Shown here: positions 35,600-46,440 of the stretch, in pieces
Position numbering within the stretch: position 1 is the stretch's first letter
Layout of the letters: every line of letters starts with the position of its first letter
Source: Rhizophagus clarus
Lineage: Eukaryota; Glomeromycota; Glomeromycetes; Glomerales; Glomeraceae
DNA: 64,000 bases
NCBI GenBank assembly: GCA_015698045.1
Contig: BLAL01000196.1
Span: 1,116,001-1,180,000, forward strand
Direction: 5' to 3'
Program-made: the position numbers and the translations under genes
The notes under the pieces: generated by a model
Seen by the model: the letters and a program-made list of their open reading frames with translations, nothing else
What the model was told of the DNA's origin: nothing
Database searches by the model: none

Positions 35600-36470
35600 A
35601 TCTTTTCACATGGAGATCTACCCACGAGACGCAAAGGTAATTAGTTCTTGTAGATCTCAAAATTACAAAGTTCTCAGCCTTTCATAACACATGCTTTTGA
35701 CATTAATATTTACTTTTGGGAAGGTCCTGTGTTGCATGTAGAATTTCTTTCACATTTTCTCACATTTGTTTGGGGAAAAAATAGAGGGACTTGGTCAGCA
35801 TATATAGTTATATGCAAAAATTAATATATCGCACAAGACCTAATTGATGATCCACTTATTTTTGTCACACATTCTGTGGCTCAGCAAAAAATCTTCCAGT
35901 CTAGCTAGATAGCATTTTGCCGATAGATTGTTCAATCTAAGAATATTACATCTTTTGATACATCGTGTGGCATTTCCAGACGCCTGAGCGAATAACATTA
36001 CAAATTGATAGTTCACAAATATCTGTGTGATAAGAAATATTTAGATATTCTAAATTATGGCATGACCAGGCAATTGCATATAGACCTTTATCATTTTCTG
36101 GTTCAAATCTTCCACAAAAAAGCAGATATATTCAAATTTGGGTATGATTCCGCTATTAGCTTTAGAACTTTACCAACAGACTCGGACTTCATACTTTCTT
36201 CAAAATTTAAATGAATTATATTTGGGAACATGCACACAATGCCTCTGATTTTTTTATTTGAAAGTGAATGATAATGTGATATTTTAAGATGAGTTAGTTT
36301 CAAGCTATGTTTCGGTCTTCACCCCCTATGTACTATTTTCAAAAATCTTTCCAATTGAGATTTATCCTCTACTTCGCTCCCCTTTAGCTCAATGCATTTC
36401 CATAGAATAGGAGCACCACATCTGTACTATAATCTGCCAACAAATAGAGTGGAATAGAGAGACTTATCTA
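35600..36470 (-). pseudogene. F-box/LRR family relic
   Basis: Minus-strand pieces in different frames form the leucine-rich part of an F-box/LRR protein: APILWKCIELKGSEVEDKSQ, LKLTHLKISHYHSLSNKKI, GIVCMFPNIIHLNFEES, VLKLIAESYPNLNISAF, then AIAWSCHNLEYLNISYHTDI. The spacing of the L..L.L motifs at about 26-28 residues fits cysteine-containing LRRs. The F-box itself is not found, and several stops and shifts are present. Such genes are numerous in Rhizophagus and normally provide substrate recognition for SCF ubiquitin ligases; this copy cannot. Confidence 0.6.
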
Positions 36471-37020
36471 TCATTAAAAAATGTAAAATTTGTTCTAATA
36501 GTTCTGGTATAATAAAAATGCCTGTATACACCATAAATAATTTGTATTATACATTGTATTTTTAAACAAAAAAAATAAAATTACGCATATTGATGATCAC
36601 TGATCAGGAAGTTAGTTAATCTTATTTTTGCTATGATATGCATTTTCTTCTGAATCTTCATTCAGGCTTGGCGCTTCGAGATTCAAAAGGTTCGATTAGG
36701 AGTGTTAAAATTCAAAAATTTTGTAAAAAGATATATAGGATACACATTTGTTTTCTTATTATAAAAATACATGAAGACGAATATTCATTGTTGCTGATAT
36801 ATATTTTACATTATATAATAAAGTCATGCGAATTCCGCATGGAACTAATTTTAAAACATTTTTGTGAGGAAAATAAGCTAATAAATCACACACCCATTGC
36901 AAATTTTATTTCTTTTTCCTTCTTTTTTTGATCCTTAACAGAAAGGACGATGATTCTTAATTTATAAGTTTGAAAGAAGATATCATTGTGAGAAATTAAT
37001 TACTAATTAAAAAACAAAAA
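36471..37020. other. Intergenic spacer downstream of LamG gene D
   Basis: AT-rich. A 97-codon plus-strand frame (36638-36931) has no motif and is not called. Confidence 0.4.
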
Positions 37021-37763
37021 TTATGTAATATTCCGAATGTGTCCTACCAAATAGTTTTTCATCACCTCCTCAGCAGATAGACGCCAATTAAAATAACGAA
37101 AATTACTATTTTAATAAAAGTGAAAGCTTAATATAACAATTTATGATTTATACAAAATTTAATTATGAAAAATCATACCCAATTTGGCCGTCAATAGCCC
37201 ACCCAATTTCCAATTGTCCATCGTTGAATTTAACTTTATTCATTTGGACATTTTCAATAGCATAGAATGCAGTCCATACACCATTTATGTAGATATCCAT
37301 CCTCTTTTCAGGATCAGAAAGTGTATAAGTTATATGGTACCATTTGTTTAACAAAAGTCCATCCCCAACTTTATCGATTCCTGCATTACTTTTCCAGTTT
37401 CCAGTGAAACGGGGATGTAATATAGAATTATTTGCATATAGAAAGAGTCCAGGCGTACGCGCATGAGTTTCTTTCTCGCTACCACCTTTATGTACAGTAC
37501 ATGTGTTCCATATGTAATTAATTTAACCATAATTTTAAAATAAACTATCTAAAATCTAAAAAAAAACAAACATCCCTACCTTTACGAAAAATTACAGCCC
37601 AATCAGAATGATGACTCTTAAGTTTTATTCGTAATGACACTGATAACTCATCATCTACCTCGGGTAATTCAGAATGTTGCACTGTGATAAATTTTTTTTC
37701 ATTATTGAACGTTATAGGTTCCGAAATAATTTCATAGAATTCGTTTAAAGAATATTTCTTCAT
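37021..37763 (-). CDS. LamG/ConA-like family protein D, three exons
   Basis: The predicted product is 191 aa from exons 37763-37580, 37485-37179 and 37105-37021. Intron 1 (94 bp, GTAGGG to ATAAAG) contains stops, so it must be removed, and the 37486 acceptor restores the family frame. The start at 37763 is preferred to a Met six codons upstream because all copies begin with MKK. Blocks: MKKYSLNEFYEIISEP, ELPEVDDELSVSLRIK, RTPGLFLYANNS, RFTGNWKSNAG, NKWYHITYTLSDPEKRMDIY, IGWAIDGQIG and YFNWRLSAEEVMKNY. The protein should fold as one LamG-type sandwich. No signal peptide or membrane segment is evident. It is close in sequence to A and C. Confidence 0.7.
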
Positions 37764-39550
37764 TTTCTTGATAAGAAACAATCAATAAATTATTAGTAAA
37801 CTAATTGGTACTATTTATGTATTGGTAAGTCGTATAAATGTTCTTATATTTTAATACCGTACAAAAAAAAAAAAAATAAAAAAAAATAAAAAATAAACTG
37901 TATGTTACACTAAAATGATCTTGCATCAAAAACAATGAAAAATTTCAATTCTGATTGTTTCGAATGTTTCGGTAATTGTGAGACCTGATCCATTGATTTT
38001 CAAAACGAGTAACGATATAATTTTCGAAAATTGTTTCGCAATCAAACCCGTCATCAGAGCGGAAGTCACGTAGTGCAGACTGGAATTTCACAAGTTTTGA
38101 TTATTATACTTGCAATGAAATTTCGTAATTTTTTTTTAAGTAAAAAGGATAATATTTCAAGGTAATTTGAATCATGCTATTAAAAAAGTAAATACAGACA
38201 TACAGTATATAAAAATCTGATTTTAGTTATTAAATAGTTTTAAGCGCCAATTAAAATAATGAAAATTTCTATTATTTCTGTTAATGAAAATGAAATGAAA
38301 ATAATATTTTGTCTAATGATTTCTCTTAATATGAATAAAACATCCCAATATTCAATGGTCCATCATTGAATATAACTTTATGCATTTGAACATTTTGGAT
38401 GCTATATAATGTGGTTCATACACTACCGGTATTTAGACACACACTTTCCGATCGTTCTATTTACATGGCGATTTTATCTTTTGGCTTCAACATAACAAGC
38501 TCCCGAATAATCTCATCATAAAACTCATTTACGGTAATTTCTTCATTTAACCTTGTGGGGAACAAACTAGCAGGAAACTAATTAGTTATAAAATAAAATA
38601 ATTCACACTAGATGATGGTAAGTAGTAACATTCCGGGTGCATTGTCTTAAAATTTTTATGAATATGAAAAATAATGCAAGAATACACCAGTTAGTTGTTT
38701 GATATAGACGTTCGTATTTTATTGCGTTACTTACGGTACTTAATCCGCCAGTGTTATCGATTATTACAATTGAAGCTATAATTAAGGATATTATAATATT
38801 ATATTGTTAATAGTCGAAGTTGAGTCAAATTAATTCAACGAATAATATTATTGCACTTTATTAGTGGTAAAGTCCACTATGAAATACAATGATTGGCACA
38901 CGAGTAAGCTGGAATAAGTAAGGAAGTTAGTTCATTAAGATGGAAAATGTTACAGTTGTTACACATAGTGACAATATAAATGTATAATTAATAATTAAGT
39001 GAAATAACTAGACAAAAGATCAATTAAAAAAACTAACTCTTGCATCATTCTTAAAATTATGCAATATCATTTATTTGGTTACGTCAAAAAGTTAAATTCG
39101 TGAAAAGATTGTGATTAACATTAATTTATAGTATATGACAAGCAAAAAAGTTAATCATGATTCTGTAATAAATTGCTTTGATAATTACAGTGAATTTATT
39201 GTATTTTAAATATTTTACTATTCGTAGGCTTTTTTATCAAACATGTTATTCCTCTTTTTTTTTGTTATACTGTGAGTTTGAATTTTTTAATGATTAGTCA
39301 CACGTCTCTCTATTGAAAAAAATGATCTCGTAAAGTTTGCATGACAAATTGCTGATTGATATATAATTTTTCTGTTAATCAAAAATTTTGCAGACAAAAT
39401 ATTTGTCTCCAATTTCTGCACATTATTGTCCGAAGCGTAAGCGTAGGACACTTCCATGTGCATGACCAATGAAATGTTAGGAACAGGTGTGACGTTTTGA
39501 TTCGTTTACATATATTTAGATAGTATCTCAAATTTTAGTTTGAAGTAAAG
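37764..39550. other. LamG 5' flank and decayed LamG relic
   Basis: 37764-38200 is the 5' flank of gene D. 38242-38548 holds a minus-strand LamG relic: the start-like MKKLP, EFYDEIIRELVML, and beyond a gap the SIQNVQMHKVIFNDGPL region. The rest to 39550 is AT-rich without a gene. TTGTCCGAAGCG at 39427 is shared with 46042. Confidence 0.5.
38242..38548 (-). pseudogene. LamG family relic F
   Basis: Read on the minus strand, the N-terminal block (VNEFYDEII) is joined after a large deletion to the end of the exon-2 core (QNVQMHKVIFNDGPLNIG) and to an exon-3 piece (RYFNWRL-like, about 38240-38290). Most of the LamG core is missing. Confidence 0.55.
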
Positions 39551-39772
39551 TGTATAACAATTATTTTGCATTGTAAGTTTGTAACTGTCCTTTGAAAATA
39601 ATTTTTTATATATTATACAACAAGTAAACGTTAAACTTTTTTTAGATTTTGATTTTACTTATATTAACGATCCTTTCTGATTTTCTCCTTCCATCCCGTA
39701 AAGTAAAAAGAAAGAAAAGATAAAATCATTTATTTTTAATAATTAGTTAGTAATTAAAGAATAAACTTACAA

Positions 39773-40560
39773 AGCCGGTATATCTATTCAGACGTTCTAA
39801 AGCTGATCCTAAAGTAGAAGAACTATTTTAGACTTGTCGGATTCTGGGGTGAAAACGTAAAATAAAAATTCAGCATGAAAAAATTAATAAAAAATAAAAA
39901 ATAAAATGATGATTGGACCCATCATCAAAATTATAATCATTTTGGATTAAATATCCGCATTATGTCAAAACTATAATTTATTTGCGACTAAATACAATCA
40001 TAGCCTAAAACATTGAGGCTCTATTGATAGACTTTCTAGCTTATCCTTTTAAATAAATATTATCCATAAAAAATATTAATAAGGAAAATCTGTCGAATCA
40101 GTCGCAGTACCGTACGTTAAAACCTGAAGAACAAATTATTGTACAACATGCTGACTTACCCGATACTGAGATTGAAACATGCTTCCGATTAGGCTATTAT
40201 TTTCATAAAGGCAGGAATTAATGATTTGGCTGTTGCATTCAGAATCTTAATTTTCTTAATTCTGAAATGAGTTGACTATTATCACATAATAAATATTATA
40301 TATTTTAGGGAAGTTAATGCAGGAATTAATGTAGTCGGGGACGGACTTTGTTAAATAAATGGTATCATATAACTTACACGCTTTTTGATTCTGAAAAAAA
40401 AGACTGGATAATTATAATGGCGAATGGGAAGGATTTTATAACATTCAAAATGTTCAAATGCATAAAGTTATGTTTAATAATGCACCGGTGGATATTGGAC
40501 GTTTTATTGCTTGTTTTTAATAGTAAAATTTTCTTTTTACGTTTACGATACGAACTATTT
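39773..40560 (+). pseudogene. LamG family relic E
   Basis: Near 40120-40205 a frame reads EEQIIVQHADLPDTEIETCF and then RLGYYFHKGR, a degenerate LamG exon 1 ending at the usual KG donor site. Exon-2 remains follow at 40320-40510: a VVGDGL block, NKWYHITYTLFDSEKKDW with a shift, then FYNIQNVQMHKVMFNNAPV and DIGRF in other frames. The 5' part (39773-40220) is repeated at 29318-29670. Multiple stops and shifts are present. Confidence 0.6.
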
Positions 40561-41033
40561 CTTGTAATATGGATGATAATTCGAATAATAAAATATAACA
40601 AAATCATTAAATTATAGTAAATTGAATAAATGGTTTATATCATTCATTATATGTAATTTAACAAGATATTCGAAAATAATGATAATTCTTACCGTGAATT
40701 TTATTTTATTACAAAAAGACACACTTAGAGATATGCAAATGCATAAATCATTAAATCAGCGTAAAATCACTAAAATTACGATATTTATGATTAATTTAAT
40801 TAATGATTTTATTTATATACGATTTGATAATATGTGCAAGTTGTAATATAGATAAAATACAGATAATAAACCATAAAATTATTTAAATTTTAAAAGTACA
40901 AACTAAATTATCTACCGTAAAATATTTAAAACATTTTATACGACCATACTTATTCTTATCTGGATTTTTTTACTAGTAGACTTTTTGCACCTAAATCAAT
41001 TAAAACAATTTTTTTAAAAAAATGGTGTAATTA
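40561..41033. other. AT-rich 3' flank of the intact kinase gene
   Basis: No recognisable gene. A 74-codon plus-strand frame at 40622 lacks motifs. Confidence 0.4.
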
Positions 41034-42893
41034 TTAAAAAAAGAAAAAAGTGCTTGTATTTAAAATTTTTACTTGATTTAACATTTCTTCGTTACTTGAA
41101 TTATTTACTAAATCGTCAACTAAAAAAAAAAGAATATAGAAAATAATCAATAATTTTGTCATTCGTAAAAATATGATGATTCTGCGGGTCGGGGGATTAC
41201 TTACAATTATCAATGTTGAAACTATTAATAGCCTTACTAGGAAATTCTTTTTAAATTGAGAAAATATTTTAGGAAAAATAATTTCAATATGTATGCAAAA
41301 AATCCAACATACCTTCTTGTTCTATTTTATTTAAAGAAAAAAAAAAATAATTAATTTTTATCATAAACTGAATTAATTTTTAAAAAAATTTGTACTGTAC
41401 ATGTTTATTAATTCGTACCTTCTGTCGCATTCTTTGGTTCAGGAAGATTTTTAAATTCATAAATTCTACTATTGTGTCTACTCGAATCATAATCATGATC
41501 GGAATATAAGAAAATTTTACTTGTATCATATAACAGTCCCAATTCATCATTGTGAAATAATTTTCTCATTTTATAAACCTCATTGTCTAAATCTGTAATA
41601 TTGGGCCGTTTTGTTGGATCAGCGTCCCAGCATTGTTCCATCAATTCTTTATACGCCAAAGGAGTTCCTGGAATTATCCTTGGTCTCATCCCGTTTACTA
41701 TATTCATTGCAAGAAAATAATCATATTCATAATTCATGAATGGCGGTTGTCCCGATGATATTTCCCACATAAGCATGCCGATACTATAAATGTCAGATGC
41801 AAAAGTCGTTTCTCTTCCGCAGACAACTTCTGGTGCTATATAAGGAAGATTCCCATATATACTATTTAACGGCTTGTCAACAGGTCCACAAAATCCGAAA
41901 TCACTAACATGAAAGCTTTGATTATCTTCGTAATATAAGACATTTCCCGAATGTAAATCTCTATGTATTGCGTTTGTTTCATGAATTCGAAATAGTGTAT
42001 ATACTATATTCGAAACAATTTGTATTCTTTCTTTCCATGTGAGTCTATTATGATTTTGTTGCAAATAAGTCCTTAAATCCATATCCATTCTATTCATTAC
42101 GAGCATATAATTCCCATCCGGGTCTTTTGTCAAACCATAGCATGGTACGACGTTCGAATACACCTTATTTATGGTTAAATGAGATTTGCTCTACAAATAT
42201 ATTATTAAAAAATATTTATTAAAAAGTTATATTATTAAATATTTAATAACAGGTAAGAATCGTTTTTTTTTTAAAAAAAAAGAAAATCACTTTACATACT
42301 TCTTCAAACCAATCTCTATTAACACTTTGAGCAATTTCTAACTTTTTTAGTATCACTTCTTGCGCTCCAAATTTCTTTAATTCTTTTTCTCTGGGATCCC
42401 ATTCGTTGTAACATCCATCAATCCAGTCCGCAGTATAAATTTCGGAGAATCCAACCTTAGTTAAAAATCGAATGTTTTCTAATTTATCGTATGGAATCCA
42501 TCCAACTATCATATTTGGAGCGCATGACCCCATTTGACATTTTTGTATTAAACTATCAATGTCAATATTTCCGGACGTCCAATCTGAAAATTTTGATTCT
42601 AAATAATTTCGTAAGCAATATTCGCAATATGACATTGCCAAACATTCGTGATAACAATTTTCACATAATCTTCCTTCTCCACTATTAAATAGAATCGTAA
42701 AATGATCATGATCCTTATTCAATTTATTTATTGCAACCTGTTTTTCATCTTCCGTAAGGGTTTTATCATTAATGATAGTTTTCTTCCTAAATTCATGGCG
42801 TTTGTTTAAATCGGTTTGTACATTATAATCCACTAGCTCATACGCTTTACTTATTGCAGCGTAGACTAATACTTCTCGAATTTCAATCATCAT
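41034..42893 (-). CDS. TKL-type protein kinase, Cys-rich N-terminus, intact copy 5
   Basis: This is the only kinase in the window that reads through: 500 aa from exons 42893-42300, 42190-41419, 41321-41313 (9-bp microexon), 41246-41205 and 41119-41034. A second Met three bases on (42890) matches the usual start of the family. Residues ~75-95 hold CX2CX3CX5CX2C (CENCYHECLAMSYCEYC). The kinase domain spans about 145-400: KVGFSEIYTADW, beta-3 Lys in VILKKLE, YMLVMNRMDMDLRTYL hinge, HRDLHSGN, SDFGFCG (a true DFG, unlike the DLG of the other copies), GNLPYIAPE, SDIYSIGMLMWEISSG, EQCWDADPTKRP. The tail carries FKNLPEPKNATE and NSFNIDN. A Ser/Thr kinase is expected by the HRDLHSGN loop. Substrate and partners are unknown. 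The last exon is the least certain. Confidence 0.8.
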
Positions 42894-44100
42894 AAAATTT
42901 TTTATTTGGTAGTGAAAATAATTTTAGTGGAGAAATATTATTAGTTTAATGAGGGAGAATTTGAAATCCCAGTCTTAAAATAAATCGAATTGCTGCGGTT
43001 ATTGAACAATAACAACAATTACATGACAGATAGTAGGAAATCAGAAGAAATTTATATCCGAATAAGATTCTTGAATGATAAATAATAAATAAAGATTCGT
43101 AATCCGTGTTTTCCGATCCCTTTGATAAAATTAAATTGGTGTAATCAAATTACCAATTAACTGTGAGCACATGATCTTTCAAAAGAGAGTACATTACAGT
43201 ATTTGGTAAAATTCAATCCGATGTTTAATTGCTTAACTTAAATCTTTATTTATAATCGAAAATAATTCTCTTTGGAATTATTAGGTGAATATTAGGTGTT
43301 AAAATGGTAATAAGAATTTATTATAAAAATACATGATGTATATTAAAAAAAAAAGGGTGTCAAATTTGTTATTAGAGAAAAATTCTATTAATTCTATTTT
43401 GGGATTGCCGATTTATTTATTTCTTTGTTTTTATTTTATTATATTTTATTATATTTTTTACTATCTGTTTAATTATTTAATTATTTATTTTTCGTTGTTT
43501 CCTTAAAATAGTATAATTGTTTTTTGTGAGAAACCTTAATTTTGCGAAACCGAAACATGAGTCTAGTTTCGCCAAAAGTGTAAATCTGAAACCTCCGAAA
43601 TTTCCGAAACTTCTTTACCCAAAATCCAAAAGGGGAATTGATTGACTAATTTTTTTTTTATCACAACAATCGTTGACAAAATTTAGACATTGTCACATTG
43701 GAAAATATTATGGCAACGAAATAGATGGTAAATGATGAATTAAAATGATAATTAATAAAAAGGATCTGATTTTATTATACAATTTTCAATAATTGTAATA
43801 CATTGATTAATTTACGTCTTTAATACGTCAAATGATAATATTAATATTCAAAATGTAGATGAAAGTTTAGTTTGAAAATTCAGGTCAAACTTTCATTAAT
43901 GTCTTATAAATGAAAGAAATTACAGTAATTAATAAAGAGAAACTTATTAAAAATAATAATATCAAAACTATTAAATAATAATAAAAATTTTTTTTTTATC
44001 GATCAAGGCCATCTCCTCAAATTTTATATTAATTATTTCAAATTAAACAAGTTTTAAATAATTATATATTGTTAAAATTAAACGAAAGTTTTACAGTTTC
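42894..44100. other. 5' flank of kinase copy 5 and AT-rich spacer
   Basis: At about 42950-42968 the minus strand carries GGGATTTCAAATTCTCCC, a near-palindrome 60-75 bp upstream of the start and a possible counterpart of the GAGTT element. Near 43370-43450 the sequence resembles the 5' flank of the other kinase copies. CGAAAC-rich words cluster at 43550-43620. No gene. Confidence 0.4.
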
Positions 44101-44391
44101 AGATGAAGAAATTTCCAAAATTTTTGTGCCTGGCTTATTAACCCTGAATAAAGCTCATTACTTGGGACCTCATCAGTATAGCCAATCTAGATATTAGTAC
44201 AATAATATTTTGCCTTCTTGTAATGATATTAGATTTAAAAGGTTGAACGTTGTACAAAAAGTTCAAAATTACAACCAACCGAAACGTGACTTTAAGAAAG
44301 TTTATAAATTTCTTGAAACGTTGAAATGTTCGGAACAATGCAATAAGTCATATTTTTGGAAGTCATATTTTTCCAAGTATCTCGATCTTTA
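44101..44391 (+). pseudogene. Unrecognised coding relic
   Basis: One frame stays open for about 95 codons apart from a single TAG near 44195. It reads VSDEEISKIFVPGLLTLNKA and HYLGPHQYSQ, then after the stop LPSCNDIRFKRLNVVQKVQN and KRDFKKVYKFLETLKC. The composition is protein-like. I cannot name the family. Confidence 0.3.
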
Positions 44392-44614
44392 ATAAACACA
44401 ATCACGCTCTCATTAAAAATAACAAATACTCGATTTTATAATTATTTATTATTAATTTCATAAAATTAATATAATTTTTATTTTCTATTATCATTTCAAT
44501 CAACACAAAGTTAAAATTTATAGTATATCTCAATTTGGATTAATATCTTGCAGCAATTATTCCTGTTTAAACTATTTTATTGCTTCTTAGTTTTTTAATT
44601 GCGGCACAATTTCG

Positions 44615-44635
44615 GAGTTCGAAATCATCAAACTC
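44615..44635 (+). promoter_or_regulatory. GAGTT..AAACTC element, kinase copy 4
   Basis: GAGTTCGAAATCATCAAACT followed by C lies 49 bp before the first surviving coding sequence of the decayed kinase copy, in the same place as in copies 1 to 3. Confidence 0.4.
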
Positions 44636-44683
44636 GCCTAACGACTTTTTTTATTTTCAAATTTTCAAGTTCTTTTATTTTAT

Positions 44684-46440
44684 ACTGATATTCGAAAAGA
44701 TGTTGTTTGGGCTGCATACAATAGAGCAGATTTTCTATTGGATCAAACTATTCATAATAATCTAGAAAAACAACATGGACTTAAAAATACAAATACAAAA
44801 GATGAAAAATCAGAAACAATAAAATTGTTAAATAAAGTTTATGCCGATTTTAAATTCTTAATAATGAAGAAACAAAAGAATCTGTGAAAGAATGTTTGGT
44901 AATATTATATTGTGAACATTATGTTTAAAATTATTTAAAGGAAAATTTTTTCAAACTGGACATCTGGAAATAATGACATTGATGAATTAATGCAAAATGT
45001 TAAATGAAAACATTCAGATCAGATAGCGTATTTGAATGGATCCCATTCAATAATTTACATTTTGTAAATTATTAACTAATGTTCTGAAATTTATTTTGAG
45101 TGGAAATTTAAAGAAAAATAATTAATAAGATATGGAAATCAATATGTAATACTTAAAGAGTTAGAAAAGTGCCAATAGAAGATGGTTTGAAGAGGTATAT
45201 AATTAAAAAGATTGTTGTATTGTTCCTTTTAACAACGGTATATTATCATTTTTTTTTTAGAGCAAATCTTATTTAACTATAAGTAACAAATGGTCAGGCG
45301 TAGTACAATGTTTTGTTTTAACTAAAAACCTATCAAGTAGAAATTACGTGCTTGTAATGTGGATTTAAGAACGTATCTGAAACAAAATCATGATAAACTC
45401 ATGTGGAAATAAAGGGTGCAGATTGCTTGCGATATAATAGATGTAATTTACAGAATTCATAAAGAAAATGCAATTCACATAGGTTTTCATTCTGAAAATA
45501 TATTATTAATGATCTTGAATTTTGTGGACCTGCTGCTGATAAGCCACTAAATAGTGGAAATCTTCCATATTACCATATATAACACTGGAAGTAATTAATA
45601 CTGGAAAGAAAACTACATTGCATCTAAAATGGAATGAGACCAAAATTATTACAAGAAACTCCTTTAGAATGGAATTGTGTTGGGATGCCGATTCAACAAA
45701 AAGACCTGACTCTAATACATCATGAATTGAAAATGAAAAAATTATTATTATTATACTTTCTATATTTTCAAACCAATAAAATCATGAGAATGAGAAATAT
45801 TTTCTAATTAATATCATCAATTAAGTGATTATTTTTTAATTCTATTGATTCAGCAAGCAAAAATTAAGTTAAACTTATCAATTTGAAAAATCTTCCTGAA
45901 CCAAAAAAATACAACAGAAGGTATTATCAATTTATTTTAGAATATTATTTATTACATTTAAAAAAAAAGTGCTAATATTTCTTTATTCAATAAACACAAC
46001 AAAAGGTATATGTAATCATTTTTAATCTTTTAATGTTTAATTGTCCGAAGCGAAAGACTATATACTGTATGTTTATGACATATAAGATCACGTGACGAAG
46101 TCCGGTTGTTCGCGCACGTTACGTCATTGAAACAGAAAAATTTTTGCGATACAGTCGCTTCAGTCATAACGGTTTCCGTTTCCTAGTTTAATACTAATTA
46201 TATGTGATGATTTAACAGCACTTCATAGTAACATTCCTAATAATAGTGAGTATGTTTAGTATGTTTAGCATTAAATTAATTAATGGTCGCAGTTCATTAA
46301 TGATTATTTTCTTTTAAGTTGACGATTTTTAATAATTCAAATACGTAAAAGTATGCATAAAGGTAAATATTTATTATTAAAATTTAATCATTTAATGAAT
46401 TAACGAAGTTTCACCAAATTAGAAATCGATCCAAATTATA
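44684..46440 (+). pseudogene. TKL-type kinase, heavily decayed copy 4
   Basis: The start codon is lost (the paralogue ATGACTGATATTCG reads ATACTGATATTCG). TDIRKDVVWAAYNRADFLLD is still clear, followed by indels and an eroded Cys region. Exon 1 ends at the usual GAAGAG|GTATAT (near 45195). Exon 2 keeps an SKSYLTISNKW-like start, a broken RTYLKQNHD, a damaged H-LHSGN and FCGPAADKPLNSG. The activation segment to helix G is deleted in pieces. Tail fragments NLPEPK and DDFNNS are recognisable near 45890 and 46320. Intron 2 holds an insertion (46041-46200). Confidence 0.8.
46041..46200. mobile_element. GC-richer ~155-bp insertion in kinase copy 4 intron
   Basis: Compared with the paralogues, intron 2 is interrupted between TTTAATGTTTAAT and TATGTGATGATTTAACAG. 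The inserted DNA is markedly richer in G+C (CACGTGACGAAGTCCGG, CGCGCACGTTACGTC) and starts with TTGTCCGAAGCG, a word also found at 39427. I see no convincing terminal repeats. Confidence 0.4.

Noticed and set aside
36638..36931. 97-codon plus-strand frame
   Set aside because: No motif, and it ends in a phenylalanine/serine run made by T-rich spacer.
37486..37579. Apparent frameshift in LamG gene D before RTPGLF
   Set aside because: It disappears when the acceptor at 37486 (ATAAAG) is used, so gene D is intact.
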